Below, piece after piece: positions 1 to 13,100 of a stretch of DNA of 64,000 bases (the stretch's first letter is position 1; the number at the start of each line of letters is the position of its first letter). The translations under genes were made by a program, and so were the position numbers. The stretch comes from Russula earlei (taxonomy: Eukaryota; Basidiomycota; Agaricomycetes; Russulales; Russulaceae), in assembly GCA_025769875.1 (NCBI GenBank), contig JAGFNK010000101.1, forward strand, positions 1 through 64,000, written 5' to 3'. The notes under the pieces are model-generated. The model saw only the letters and a list, made by a program, of their open reading frames with translations, was not told where the DNA came from and made no database searches.

Positions 1-2018
1 TGAGTTTTGCTTTCTTCTACTCTTGGTGTACGAATGCCTGTTTGTGTAGGCTTGGGTGCGTTGAGTGGTTTTGGGGCGTTCACCCGAGGGGAAGAGTAGA
101 CGATGAGATAGAAGGAGAAGGAGGGCAAGGACAGACTGTTTAGATTGCAAGTAAGGAGTGGACAGACAGGGTAAGGCCTGGCTAACTTTCCACTTCAAAC
201 TCGAAAGGAGGCGCCATAGCGACAGAAGGGCCATACATAGGGGCTGTGAGTCGGGTAAAAGTAGGTTAAGTGGAAAGGCGACGAGTAACATGAGAATCCG
301 GTGTGGGGAGGCTGTGGCTGTTTCAAGTATCAAGCTAAGGAAAAGCATGTGCCGCGCGGTGGTGGCCGGCTAGGTGGAAGGTGGAAGCATACGAGCCTGA
401 AAGGCGAAAAAGTGAGAGCATGTGGTATCGGCAGTGATGCGGGTATTGAGGGGCTGTGAGTCGGGTAAAGGTAGGTTAAGTGGAAAGGCGACGAGTAACA
501 TGAGAATCCGGTGTGGGGAGGCCGTGGCTGTTTCAAGTATCAAACTAAGGAAAAGCATGTGCCGCGCGGTGGTGGCCGGCTAGGTGGAAGGTGGAAGCAT
601 ACGAGCCTGAAAGGAGAGGGAAGGCGAAAAAGTGAGAGCATGTGGTATCGGCCGTGATGCGGGTATTGAGGGCGCGGGGCGCCGTTTAGTGAGGCCGGAG
701 GTGGCTCGGTTAAGGATTGGGCGGTGAGGCGGATGTCATGACCATGACCGAGCGGGTCGGTGCGTCTGCCGTTGAGGACAGGACTATGGAACGGATGTGG
801 CACGCGAGAGCTGCGTTACGATCGAGCCGGTCAACGCGTTTGGCGGCGACGGTGTTCGCTGTCGAGGACGAGGTTGTGAAGCGGGTATTGTCGGCGGATG
901 CTGTGTCGCGATCGAGCCAGTGGTTGAAGGAGAGCGAGAGAGTGCGTGCGTATCGACGTGCACGCTCGGGTAAGGCGATTCCAATAGGCGATTCCGATCC
1001 GATTCACACGCAACCTTACATTGGGTCAAGCCAGCTCCACGAGCTCATCCGCGCGTCCCCGGACAGGCTACACCATTTTGTTGGGTACGGGAGACTTTGG
1101 CATTAGTTCCGTCGACGATCGGCTTCAAAATTGTGGTAACACTTCCGGTGGGAATTCGTCGGCTGCGGAGAGTGAGTGACCACAACAGGATATGTTAGCC
1201 GAGAGAGGGGGATCGGACTCAAGAGCTGAGGAGGAAATGTCACGACGCGATGCGCTATAGAAAATGCAAGGGACATGGGCGGCGGCGGCATGGATGGACG
1301 GGCGGGAATGGCACCGAGCTCACCGGATGGGAGGGAGGAAGGCAGAGGCCGCAGGATTGAACCATGTGAGAGTGTGGCAGAGAGCAAGACCTTTTATCTT
1401 TGTCGGTAATGGTCGGCAGTCGAAGCAGCTGAAGCGATCGATCACCCATTCTCCGCGGAGGTTCAAGTATTTATCCAAACCTGAAATACGGGCTGGCACC
1501 TGGTCAGGTCCCCACAGAGGGAAAGGGCGGGCTTAAGGTGCTGTGTATCTAATGCTTGCCTCGGTTACCAATTTCCCTACGCGCCGTTTCCGTTGAACGC
1601 TTACCTCAGCTACGTATATGCATGGTCCATTCGAGCCGAGCCGTGACAGCACTCGACTGTCGGCTTTCACGCTCTTCGAAGTCCCTGAGCGCTTCGCTCA
1701 CGCTCACGAGGCCAACTGCGACGTAAACCTAATATAATGCTGTCTCGTATTCGCACTTACTCATAAGTGTGCATAAGTGTGGAGGGTAGTTCCCCAGACG
1801 TTACATCCTCACTGATGAACTTTCGTGGGTACGTCGTCATTATCATCATTCACTTATTATTGACTTTGGCCTCTCCGGGCCGGCATAAACGTCTCATTAC
1901 TCAGCTTCATCCACTCATTTCTGCCTTGCGTCCCCCGCTCCTCGACTACGATTGGTAGTCTCATACAAGATTCGTTGAAAGGGAAAATTTGTCTGAGTAT
2001 GTCTTTTGCACGGTGTCC
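1..2018. other. Upstream non-coding region
   Basis: No gene can be supported here. Open frames up to 129 codons exist on both strands, but none carries a recognisable motif and they overlap each other on opposite strands. Apart from the tandem duplication listed separately, the only structure is a run around 1660-1700 with short GAGC/GCTC inverted segments. The last 300 bases would contain the promoter and 5' UTR of the first F-box gene. Confidence 0.6.
241..670. repeat. Tandem duplication, two copies of about 210 and 220 bp
   Basis: The segment 241-450 is repeated directly at 451-670. The copies are almost identical: there are a few substitutions (for example near 259/469 and 322/532), and the second copy carries about 10 extra bases (near 613-622) in a purine-rich run. 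Both copies start with GGGCTGTGAGTCGGGTAAA and end with GATGCGGGTATTGAG. No open frame is conserved as a protein, so this looks like a recent non-coding tandem duplication. Confidence 0.93.
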
Positions 2019-3440
2019 ATGACCACCACTAATCAATCGATTTTAGGCCGGGTAACAATCAACACGCTCCCCGATGATGTCCTCGTGGACATATTTTACT
2101 TCTATGTGAATGACTGGGACGTAGGAACAAGTGGATGGCATACACTGGTCCATGTGTGTCAAAGATGGCGATATGTCGTGTTTGCATCCCCACGTCGCCT
2201 GAACCTGCGACTTTCATACACAGGAAAAAGACCGATGTCTGAGATGCTGGACGACCTGCCAGTCTTGCCGGTGATGATAAGTCTCGAGACACATTCATCC
2301 TTGATCCGTGGAAACATAACTACTTTCCTCAATTCGGAGCACCGCCATCGCATATGTGGAATATCGATGTTACCCATTCCAGCCTCCGATTTGGAAACAT
2401 TTGTAGCAGCGATGCAGAAACCATTTCCGGAGCTGACATCTCTGTACATTTGGGTGGAGGAAAGTAGGGTAACGTTCCCTCCCCTTCCGGATTCGTTTTT
2501 GGGCGGATCAGCCTCACTTCTGCGACGACTCGTGTTGAGAAATTGTCCGTTTCCAGGCCTGCCGAAACTACTTTTGTCAGCCAATCACCTCGTCATTCTT
2601 TCCCTTTGGAATATTCCCGATTTCGGTTACTTCTCGCCCCAGGTTTTGGGCGCCGCCCTGTCGGAGATGTCCAGACTTGCAGCCCTTCGGGTTGAATTCA
2701 AATTGCCTCGATATCCGACAAGTCGACCTCCACTTCCGCTCACCCGCTCTGTTCTCCCTTCTCTCACCAGACTTGTGTTCGAAGGTGTTCACGAGTACTT
2801 GGAGGACTTACTCGCCCAAATCGAGGCTCCCCTTCTCAACAAACTCAGGATAATATTCTTCATGGACCCCCAATTTGTCATCCCACAACTTCACCGGTTG
2901 ATCAATTTCGCAGAATCGTTCAAGAAGTGCCACACGGCATTTGTGTACACTTCCTATGATGCAATCCGATTTGCAGCTTTCAGAGAAACACATCAGTTCC
3001 CGGAGCTCTCCTTCGATATCAGGTGGGGAGTGTTGGGTCGGCCACTTTCATTGCTGGCGCAGGTCTGCAGCTCATCCTTGCACCTCCTCTCCACATTGGT
3101 ACAGCTCGATATCGTGGTTCCTGTTCTTTCATTTCCACAATCACTCTGGGTCCTGAATAACACTCGATGGCTGGAACTCCTGGACCCGTTCACCGCTGTG
3201 AAGGATCTGCGCCTATCGGATCAAGTTGCACCACATGTCTGCCAAGCGCTGGAAGAGCTTTCCGAAGAAAGAGCACCCGCGCTACAGAACATTTTCCTGC
3301 AGGGCCTCGAGCCGCTGGAACCTGTTCCAAATTTCATCGAGCGAGTCGTTGCGGCGCGGCGACTCTCTGGTCACCCTGTGACTGTCTACCCTTGGGAAGG
3401 CCGCGGAAACTACGATGAATCTACCGGGATGATTTTCTAG
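2019..3440 (+). CDS. F-box domain protein, paralogue 1
   Basis: A single-exon protein of about 473 residues. Residues about 14-55 form an F-box-like helix set: the LPDDVLVDIFYFYV core is followed by a conserved W-H-LVHVCQRWR stretch and a PRRLNLRL segment, the usual start of agaricomycete F-box proteins. The rest is rich in leucine repeats of the type seen in substrate-binding halves. F-box proteins bind Skp1 in SCF ubiquitin ligases; the substrate here is unknown. The ATG at 2019 was chosen because the next gene, an obvious paralogue, shares the same Met-Thr-Thr-Thr-Asn-Gln start; the open frame runs 10 codons further upstream without another ATG. The last residues (GNYDESTGMIF) are absent from the paralogue. 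Confidence 0.85.
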   Translation: MTTTNQSILGRVTINTLPDDVLVDIFYFYVNDWDVGTSGWHTLVHVCQRWRYVVFASPRRLNLRLSYTGKRPMSEMLDDLPVLPVMISLETHSSLIRGNITTFLNSEHRHRICGISMLPIPASDLETFVAAMQKPFPELTSLYIWVEESRVTFPPLPDSFLGGSASLLRRLVLRNCPFPGLPKLLLSANHLVILSLWNIPDFGYFSPQVLGAALSEMSRLAALRVEFKLPRYPTSRPPLPLTRSVLPSLTRLVFEGVHEYLEDLLAQIEAPLLNKLRIIFFMDPQFVIPQLHRLINFAESFKKCHTAFVYTSYDAIRFAAFRETHQFPELSFDIRWGVLGRPLSLLAQVCSSSLHLLSTLVQLDIVVPVLSFPQSLWVLNNTRWLELLDPFTAVKDLRLSDQVAPHVCQALEELSEERAPALQNIFLQGLEPLEPVPNFIERVVAARRLSGHPVTVYPWEGRGNYDESTGMIF

Positions 3441-4931
3441 CACGCAAACAGGATCGGTAAGCTCTTTATGTTTTCCACCTTATTAGGATCTCGCATCGTC
3501 TACCTTCTGTGCGATTGTCATCATTCGACTCCAAGCACCCTAGCTACCGTACCATTACTCGGATCTCGTCTTTCTAATTTCTTGAACTTAACATGGAACA
3601 TGGCGCCCGTTACATGAAACAGTCATCTGTTGAAGATTCTTCCAAGCGCGCACTCATGCTCACGTCGCTTGAAGAACGTGATGCAGTTCCTGTCTCGAGG
3701 CACACACACATTAAGGGCACTACATCGAATACGAATACATGTCAATACAGGTATGATACATCACAATACATCCACATTGATATTTGGGTGCGGCACCAGA
3801 GGAGCAACGAACGGAAAGGGCACGCAATAGCTACGCCAACCAATGGGAAAGAATCGCTTCTGCTTCCATCGCCAAGCCCACGCACGATATTCAGTTTACA
3901 GTAGGACCACGAACGAGGAATCCATCCATCGACGGACTTACCGGGAGCAACGAGAGACAAGAGAATGAAGCGTAAATGAAGGACCGCACATGGAAGGAGT
4001 GACCCACGCCGATCTTTTAACATTTCGAAACTGTTGCATTACCACAAACGCGTTGACGCGCACAACCGAACATTAAGGCACAGAGTGCTGGCATAGTGAA
4101 GGCAAGGTAAGCAGAAGAATGACATGCCATCCACAAACGATGACAGTGCGGGGCATGAACTAGACGCGTTCCCAGGAGTGTGAGCGTGATGATGGCGATG
4201 AAGTGTTTCGAAGACTGGTTCTCGTTTTGAAAGATGCACGCACAGATGCGCTTGTACAGACTAGGCAGTCGTCGAGCGGACTAGGACGAGTGAGACATAC
4301 AGGAGAAACGATGATTACGAGGAGCAAGCAGGAGACGCACCACGGAGAAGACAACTTCACCTCCACAACCTGAGAATATAAAGTTCAACTCTCGTGTGTA
4401 GAACGGAAGCTGCGCGCTCTCCAAGGCAGCGCTCAATGGCCGTCATTGCTTGACGTGAGTGATTTGTTATGTCTGCAATATGGGTGTGCGAAGCAATATG
4501 GCTCCGGATAACATGGTCATCTGCTAGCCGCAGATCCCGTGGAAAGGAGAGGGATTGCCCAAAAGTTGGGATTGAAGTTTGCAGTGGCCATGATCGTTTG
4601 AGAAAAGTAGCAACGAAACAGCTGCAGGGGACTTGAACAAACCACGGGACTGACACTCGAATACTGGTGCGTGGTAGGCTAAGGGACCCGGTCCGTTCCA
4701 TTCATCGGAGAGGGTGTAGAGAGCACATCCGAATGGAATACAGACATGGATTGAGATGGAGCGGAGAGGACTCAGAGCGGCGGGCGCCGACGCCTCTTCA
4801 TCGCACTTAATTGTGCCACACTTCTGGTGGCTGGTGATTCCCTTACCCACATACGAGTTTTCGCCTCTGTGTGTTAAGCGAGCCTACATCATCTCCATCC
4901 CTGAAGAACTAATGTCTTTCACACAGTGTCC
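3441..4931. other. Spacer between the two F-box paralogues
   Basis: About 1.5 kb without a supported gene. Overlapping small open frames on both strands have no recognisable motifs. The sequence just before the second start (CTTTCACACAGTGTCCATG) resembles that before the first gene, so the duplicated unit extends a little upstream of both starts. Confidence 0.6.
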
Positions 4932-6317
4932 ATGACCACCACTAACCAATCGATTTCTGGCCGGATAACGGTCAACACGCTCCCCGACGATGTCCTCGTG
5001 GACATATTTTACTTCTATGTGAATGACTGGGACATAGGAACAAGTGGATGGCATGCACTGGTCCATGTGTGTCAAAGATGGCGATATATCGTGTTAGGAT
5101 CGCCCCGTCGCCTGAACCTGCGACTTGTTTACAGAGGAATAATGTCTGAGATGCAGGACATCTGGCCAGCCTTGCCGGTCGCGATATGTCCCAGGACATA
5201 TTCACCCTCGATTTGTGAAAACATAACTGCTTTCCTCGATTCGGAACACCGCCATCGCATATGTGCAATGTTGCTGTTCCCGATTCCCGTTTCGCATTGG
5301 GAAAGATTCGCAGCAGCGATGCAGAAACCAATCCCAGAGCTGACAGATCTGGAGATTTCTGTCGATGAAGGTACGGTGACGTCCCCTCTGGACGCGTTCT
5401 TGGGCGGATCGGCCTCACGTCTGCGACGACTCGTGTTGGGAAATTGTCCGTTTCGAGGACTGCCGAAACTACTTTTGTCAGCCCATCACCTCGTCGTTCT
5501 TTCCCTTTGGCATATTCCCTATTTCGGTTACTTCTCGCCCCAGGCTTTGGTCACCGCCCTGTCGGTCATGTCCAGACTCGAATCCCTTTACGTTGGATTC
5601 CACTTCTCTCTGTTACGCCCCGATCTTGCAAGTCCACCTCCCCTCACACGATCTGTCCTCCCCTCTCTCACCCGTCTTGTCTTCCGAGGTGTTCACGAGT
5701 ACTTGGAGGACTTACTGGCCCAAATCGAAGTTCCCCTCCTTAATAATCTCGACATATTCTTCTTCATGGACTTCCTCTTTGCTGTCCCACAACTTTACCG
5801 GTTGATCAGTCAAACAGAATCTTTCAAGACATGCCACAAGGCACTTGTGTATACATCCAACCATGCAATCCGGTTTTCGAATTTCAGAGAAACTCGAGAG
5901 TCTCTGGGGCTCTCCTTGGCAACCTGGTGCAGAGATTTGAATCGGCAGCTTTCATTGCTGGCCCAGCTCTGCAGCTCATCCTTGCGCCTCTCCACTTTGG
6001 TACAGCTCGACATCGTGGATCCTGTTGATTCAATTTCACAGTTACACCAGAACGTGAACACCTCTCAATGGCTGGAACTCCTAGAGCTGTTCACCGCTGT
6101 GAAGGATCTGCGCCTAGCCAATCAAGTCGCGCCACATGTATGCCGAGCCCTGGACGAGCTCGCCGAAGGACGAGTAGCAGGAGTGTTACCCGCGCTACAG
6201 AACATTTTCTTGGGCGGCCTCCAACCAACGGAACCTGTTCCGAAATTTATCGAAGGATTCGTCGCCGCGCGACAACTCTCTGGTCACCCTGTGGCCGTCT
6301 ACCCTTGGAGAGATTAA
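4932..6317 (+). CDS. F-box domain protein, paralogue 2
   Basis: A single-exon protein of about 461 residues, closely related to the gene at 2019-3440 from the first residue to the VYPW motif near the C-terminus. The F-box core (LPDDVLVDIFYFYV, VHVCQRWR) is conserved, as are blocks such as LLSAHHLVVLSLW and VAPHVCRALDEL. The central part, about residues 60-140, is the most divergent. Compared with paralogue 1 it has a few extra residues (around VAGVLPALQN) and a shorter tail ending YPWRD. The role is inferred: an SCF adaptor with unknown substrate. The arrangement shows a tandem gene duplication of about 2.9 kb period. Confidence 0.85.
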   Translation: MTTTNQSISGRITVNTLPDDVLVDIFYFYVNDWDIGTSGWHALVHVCQRWRYIVLGSPRRLNLRLVYRGIMSEMQDIWPALPVAICPRTYSPSICENITAFLDSEHRHRICAMLLFPIPVSHWERFAAAMQKPIPELTDLEISVDEGTVTSPLDAFLGGSASRLRRLVLGNCPFRGLPKLLLSAHHLVVLSLWHIPYFGYFSPQALVTALSVMSRLESLYVGFHFSLLRPDLASPPPLTRSVLPSLTRLVFRGVHEYLEDLLAQIEVPLLNNLDIFFFMDFLFAVPQLYRLISQTESFKTCHKALVYTSNHAIRFSNFRETRESLGLSLATWCRDLNRQLSLLAQLCSSSLRLSTLVQLDIVDPVDSISQLHQNVNTSQWLELLELFTAVKDLRLANQVAPHVCRALDELAEGRVAGVLPALQNIFLGGLQPTEPVPKFIEGFVAARQLSGHPVAVYPWRD

Positions 6318-7137
6318 CGAGTCTTTTCCAGCTCCCGCTCAGTGTCGATGAGTTCTTGATTTTTTCCATCCTATTAGCGTCCCGGTATCATACCTTGTGT
6401 GATGTCATCACTTCGCTCCCTAGTTATCATACCATTACTCAGATCCATAGATCTCATTTTTCTAACCTCGTACGATTCCTTGAACCCAATGCAGGACACC
6501 TATTGCCTGGGACTTTTCAGCCTCAGGTGCTGCGGAGAAATATCTTGATGATGATGATGATGATGAATACATATCACAGGTTCCTGTTTATTTCGAAGGA
6601 TTATTCATTGATGACAATATGCTCATATGTAGGTTAGAGGTATTAGCTATGTGATATCTGTTGAATCCCAGTGTAGATTAGATAAGATCATGGCGTGTTT
6701 CAGCAGTTTTTATGAAATTGGGTCAGCAGGTCCAGGTCAGGTCCAGTGTTCGAATTGATAACCTGTGTAATACATTACACAGAGCTAATATAAACCAAAT
6801 CAAGGACACAGGATAGTATTAGGTATGTAAGATAAGAAAATGAACCATCTATGGATTAGAAGCGATGGAAGACCAGTGAAAAAAGAAATAATGGAGTGAT
6901 GCTAGGCAAACAAATTGTAATACAAAGGGGAGTCCGTTGTGTGGTAAAAGCAATTCCAAGGGCCCAAGTTAAGCAAGATTCGAAAGAGTAAAGTCATTTG
7001 CGGTCGTCAGAATCAGCATAGATAACAAGATAACGATGAGCACATCCCTGTCTAGTGAAAGATCAGGACGGGACTTTTCTTTTTATAGGAGAAATGACTA
7101 ACAGAAGGGGACCAGGGCCGGGGGCAATCGGTTTGTG
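6318..7137. other. Convergent spacer with a GAT microsatellite
   Basis: This is the 3' side of both the second F-box gene and the Tao3-like gene. It is AT-richer than its surroundings. A (TGA)n microsatellite of seven units lies at 6546-6566. No gene is supported. Confidence 0.65.
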
Positions 7138-10100
7138 TCACTGTTTTGACCCATTGAGGTTCCGCATGGCCCGCATCGCGGCCGGTGAGTCGTACACAAA
7201 CGCATCCGAGTCCGAGCTGTAATCGCTCTCGTCGTCAGACCCGCCCTGATCAAAGGCGGTCGTGGTCGTCGCGCTGTCGACGCGGAACACATCGATGAAC
7301 GGCGTCTGAGGAATGTCGTTCGAGGACTCGGTCGATTTCGCCAAGATGGCGGCGACGCGGGCCTCAAGCTGCTGGCTCGGTTCCGACGACAACAACGACG
7401 GCGCGATCTCGGAGGCGGCGGCGGAGTGGTCGCCTTGGAAGAACGAGCTTAGCTCGTGCAAATTCCGCACCAGGCCGCCCAGATCGTCGTCCTCCGACGG
7501 CGCCGGCGAAGCGAGTCGATCGACGTCCTCGGGCTCGAAGTGTATTTGCGACGGCCGTGAGGGGACCTTGCATGTTTCGAAAACAGCCATTATGTTCGAG
7601 CGGCAGTTCTCTTGCAAGCGCTCCGGCCGAGCAACGCACCAACCGGACTCCTCAGGGATCCCGAATATGTCGCTCGCTGATTCGATATCTTTGGTCGAGG
7701 ATTTCATCTGCATGCTCATTCGTAGCACCTGTTTGGCTGGGAGACCGCCCGAGATAGTCATAGGTTCCTCCAACACCTCCAACGCTGTAGTTGCCAAGTC
7801 AGTTTCCAATAGGCGCAGGAGCGGCATTAGCAACTCAGAGCCCAGGAGCTCTACAGGATTCCTGGTCTCCCTCTGTTGGAATAGGATCTTCAGAATTTGT
7901 AACGCTGAGACCCGTAGCCACCTTTGCGAATTGAGGACAAGGCCAAGGAGTAAAGTAACAACCTCTGTCCAATCCTGGTCACCATAGTGTTCTCTGAGAC
8001 TAGCAACGGATTGCCGAAGGAAGTCCTCCTTGGTACGGAACCGCCCTTTGATGAAGGAAGCCATGATGCGGCTGATACTAGATCGTCCTTCCTGCTCAGC
8101 CAAATAGCCCACGTCTTGAGCAAAAGTTTGTAGAGCCGGATCTGACGTGTCCTCTGTCATTGATCTATAGCACCATGGCAACGCTACGGTGTAAAGGTCG
8201 CGAACACGCCCTCGAGTGGGATCCACGATGCTGCTATCGGTGACTTTCGCAAGTGTTTGCAACATTTTGAAGGTCGCATCGCTCGTCACGGACGATCGTA
8301 GACCGACAAGCAAGGGCGACTGGAGGCAGCTTGGGCCAATCCACTCAGCAGGTCGTTGAGAAATCAGCGTATCTATCGTTTGTTCGTCATCCAAATCCAG
8401 ATGTCCCAACACCGATTCCAAAAAAGCAATCGCCTGTAGGAATTCACTTTCGACTGTGGTTGATAGACATGCACATGCACACCAGAACATCTGAGGAAGA
8501 AGGGAGGTTTCGAGAAGGTCGCATGAGCCCAATACCTTCAGCGTGCGGATCAATTCATTGCTGAAAGACCTGATGTTCTCCTCAGGAGCGGCAATGGTAT
8601 TTGACAACCGTGCCAATAAGAGCGCCAAATCACCTGAACTGATGCTCGGAAGAAGGGCCCTGAAAATTTGCAAAGATCGAAAAGCTATCGCGCGGATGGA
8701 GCACGCGGTGCCCCATAGCAATGCCAAGGAACCCCAGCGTTCGGCCAGCTTCGAGTGTAGTGGGACAAGGAGGGTGAGAATCCGAGAACATAAACTCTGC
8801 ATCTTGGGTTCGCCTTGCTTGCTGCTGTCGTCCTCTTTCCAAACGACATCGTCCAACTCTTGTTCGAGCTCTATAATGGAAGATACTAGAAGGGACCGAG
8901 TAGGACGGTTCGAACGGTCGGGAAGTTCGTCGTAGCCAGGCATCCAGGAACGCAATAGTTGAATGAGCATCCGCTTCGCAGACTCACGGACAATGGAAGA
9001 TCGGTGGTCCAAATGGGTAAAAATAGCATGTAGGAGTGTCGGCAACTCCTCTTGAAACTCCCAGGTGCGTTCTAGCGCAACATCTGCAAGGAACAGCAAG
9101 GCGAATTGTCCAGCGCCCAACACTAGCCGAGGTTGTTCCGAGAAAAGAGCATCAAGCTCGGACCATAAATCGAGATCGCTTTGCTCTGGGAAGGTTAGCT
9201 TGTGGTCAATGCTAGGTAACATGCGTGCTGGCTCTATGACGCTACACAGGTCCTTCATGGCGCCGCGACCAATAACGGAATGGGATAGGCAAGCGACAAT
9301 CTTCGAAGCGCATTGGATGTAGGTGATACTACCAACTTTCTGTGACTGCTCCAGTAGAAAGCGAATGGTGGCGTGTCCATTCGATTGATATGGGGTATCT
9401 ACCAGGCGTGTCCAAAGAACTTCGATTTGTTCGGGAAAATGGTCCGAGTAACGCATCGTAAGTGCCATCAGATGTAATATCGTTGTCCGTCCGTCTTGCG
9501 AAAGGTTAGACTTGTCTTCCATGAGGTTTATATTCGGAGTCCAGTATTCCAGGGCTTGAAGTAGTGTCAACGGGCAAGTAGAAGGGCTGAAAACACAGGG
9601 AAGCCACTTCGCAAAAGCGGACAATACTTTCATAGCATCGTCCGGGTGCTCCCCTGCAAGGACGTCAGATATCAGGCGGTGAGCACGCAAGTAAGTGCTC
9701 GGTGTGCCACTCCCGACAGTGGCTTCAAATTGGGTGAGGGAAAGCATGCCGGAAGACCGTTGATGCACGGCTTCTAGGAGCTGAAGTGCTCGGCGGCGGA
9801 CAGGATGGAGAGCATGGCAAAGATTGGCCAATCCCAGACATATCGTCTCCTCGAACCGGAAACCAGTGTCCTGGGACTGGCAGATGATATCCGCCACCAC
9901 TTCAAAGAAACGTATGTTGCTGGTCTCGAGCTCTCGCGCGGTCACAAAAGCGAGCTGCAGTACCTCATTGATGAGCTCTGCGTCATGTGCGTTGTTATGA
10001 GTCAGGAGAGCCTTGAGAGCTTTCCTATGGCAGAGATCAGAAATCGAGAGAGGACGGAGGTGGGTAGAACATGCCTTCCGCTGTCCAGAATAGATTCATC

Positions 10101-13100
10101 CATGGAAGCCAGCACCGAGAGTATGCGGTCCAAGGTCTCCTTTGCGGTCAGAGCTTTCGTATATTCCGGTAGCCCGTCTGTAGGAGATCCCGAGGACGTA
10201 TCTGGCTGAAAGTACGCTCTTGCCTAATACAATATTGAGGAAAACTGCACAAATCACAGGTACAGGTAACTTACGCAAAGCGAGGCCATGGCCGAGATGG
10301 CTGCCCTCGAAAGCATTTTCGTCTCTTTCTGGAAAAAAACTACGGCGTCCCCTCGTTCTGAAGGGGTGGAGACCGCCTCGGTCGCCGAGCGTTGCATGTA
10401 GATAAGACGTTGCTTGACTATCTCCGACTGGTGCCCAAGTTGGCACCACTCTTCGCAAAGACGGTAGAGAGAAAGATGTGCCTTGGCGGGGACGAATCGA
10501 TCTGTATCGTTAAGGCTGCTAAGCCCATCGAAGAGTCTTTGTACCGTCCCGCAAAAGTAACGCCGAAGTCGTTGCAGTTTGAAGTTGTCTCTGGACTCTG
10601 GTGACATCAAAAATGTCTGCGTGCTGCGGACGAATCGCAAGACCGGTGAAAGCGCGGCCTGACGTACGCCACGGCGCCGATCTTGCAAGTGATGTGAGGT
10701 AAGGAAATAAATGCGGGCGACAGCGGTAAACAGGCGTTCTTGTCGACGGCCACGCTCCAGAGGAAGTGGCAGAGAGACCTTCTGCCTCACATCCCCTAGT
10801 CTTGGGTCATCTAAAAGTTGACGATGGAGAAGGAGGCCGAGATCTTCCAATAACTGTGAGTATCCTGCCGTGGGGAAAGAGCTGATACAAAAGACGGCGG
10901 CATCCCGGAAGAGAGCATGATCCGAATCCAAGAAGGGTGTAAGGTAGCGAATTAGGCCGCGTGTGGTTGTGAGGCGCTCGCGATCGAAACTGCCGTCCGA
11001 CGGCACTCTGCTGTGGCTTCGCTCAACGAGTGGAGGTCGATTCTCTACAACCAGTGCAATAGATGACAGAACCTTCGTCCACATATACCACTGGTCAAGA
11101 AGGAACCTATTCTCTCCAAAGACTTTCAAACCCTCTCGCTCGTTTGAGCCAGCTCGAGGTTGAGAACTGGGAGGCATCTTCGGGACAAGACCAGCCATGA
11201 CAGCCATCGTGTGATGGAACCTCGAGGCGGCGGCTACGAAACTGTCTCGTAAGATCAAAAGCGAGTTAGGTTGGCGTTCTGAGTTCTCTGTGGTCATCGT
11301 TTGCAATATACCGGGGAAAACCCATTGCCAGAGAGTCCGATCTCGTACGTCGTCGCTATCGGCAATTCCTAGTAGTGCATCCTCCGCTGCATCTAGCAAT
11401 GATCTGGCGCGCTTGACGTCGTCAATTTCAATAACGTGGTTGAAATTATCCAAAACCATGTTGACTTTCACCTTGTCGTATAAGGCGTTGATAATCCTTG
11501 GTCGGGGCGTCTCGCCATCCATCGTGAGAACAGACGCGAGATGGATCGTAACAGGACGGAACAAACGCAACAACTTCGCGCCCATTGTGCCCATTGCACG
11601 GGAAGACATGCACAGGAGGAATAAAGCGCCAGCCTCAAGCTCGTCTAGCCGAGCACCAATGAGAGGAATCTGTTCTTCAGGGATGGAACCAGGTCTCTGC
11701 TCCAAAAGGTCGCGCATCCAGCCGTCAAACAGGATTGTCCAGAGATTCAACAGGCGCGCATTTTCCAGCACTAAGCGCTGAGCGGATCCTTCTTGAGCAA
11801 TGTTGGCCGGATCGAACAAAAATGCAGAGTACTGCTTGAGAACAATGAAGGCGTGGGTGGGCTCAGCCATGAAACGTCGCAAAGCGAGGACTGCGGCGTC
11901 TCCGATAGATGGTTCGACGTGGACAACGCCACGAAGAAGCATATCGACCACGTTTTCGACAGGGATGGGCTTGTGGAGGCAGCGTGGCCATGAGTGGAAA
12001 GACGACTGGAGCAGATGCATTGTGGGAGAAAGGTGACTGGGATATGAAAAAGTGCCATCAGGGTGGCGACGGACGTTGTAGGTGTGTGTCTCTTCATATA
12101 CAGCATTTTGTCGATGAACGGTCCATTGCTCGTCGAAGACAGACATGTTCCCGACAGTCTTCGAGCACGACAATGCAACATTCCACAGGATTGCACTAAA
12201 CCGTTCGAAAAACTCCTGCATTCCGGGCTTTGTCAAAAGGCTCGGTGGCATGAAATCAGATGACGATGGATAGTCCTGCCACGATGGAGTTCCAGAGAAG
12301 TCGCTACTAGATGGCCAAGCAGGAACGGATTCGTCGTGTTCGACGAGGTTAAAGGAGAGAAGGACGGCACGAACGACGATGGCTAGCCTCTCCGGTGAAA
12401 GAACAGAGATGATGCTGGCTGGCTGCGCTGAGACAGCTGACTCCTGCATGAGGCCCAAAACAAATTCGGCCCCGAAATCAAAATGTCGCGAACAGATGAA
12501 GTGCATGATGTATATGAATGGCTCAAGGTGGTCCTCAGGAGGGAAGATCGTAATTCGGTTTGGGGGGAAAAAATGTTTGAGAAGCAGCTCCATCCTCGAC
12601 GTCGAGCTTGACAATGAATCTCGGCAGCGGAACAGGTAAGTCCAGATGAGACGCATCATTCCATTCATAACGGGTATGCGGAACGCTTTTTCCTAACGCA
12701 GAGGCTTGAGTGAAATATAAAACGGAGTTGAAGTGCATTACCTTCAGCTTGTTGAGGCCAGCCTCAAAGCAAGCCATCCAGTTTCGCAGGAAGTAGTCCG
12801 TCGGAGCCACGCAGAGGCTGACGACCACCAGAGGATATGCCACATGCCAGTATCGTACTTTCCCGGATAAATCTTTCGCCTTGGGATGGATGATCTCGAT
12901 GGCCTTGGCCCACTGAGGATGGTTGACCTCTGCTTGTGCGGTCTGTCGATTGCTGAGTTAATGGAAAAACTAGTCAAAGTTAAGAGGGAAAGTGACCTTA
13001 GCAACGGGGTGCAGTAGATGGATCAAAGTCTCCATGAAAGAGAGTTTGAAGCGAAATCCATGGGCGTTCTCAAACGCCTTTGCAAGCCCCTCCATGAACT

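Noticed and set aside
717..1106. 129-codon open frame on the plus strand
   Set aside because: It has an alternative start, no family motif, and overlaps comparable frames on the other strand; it fits chance in GC-rich DNA.
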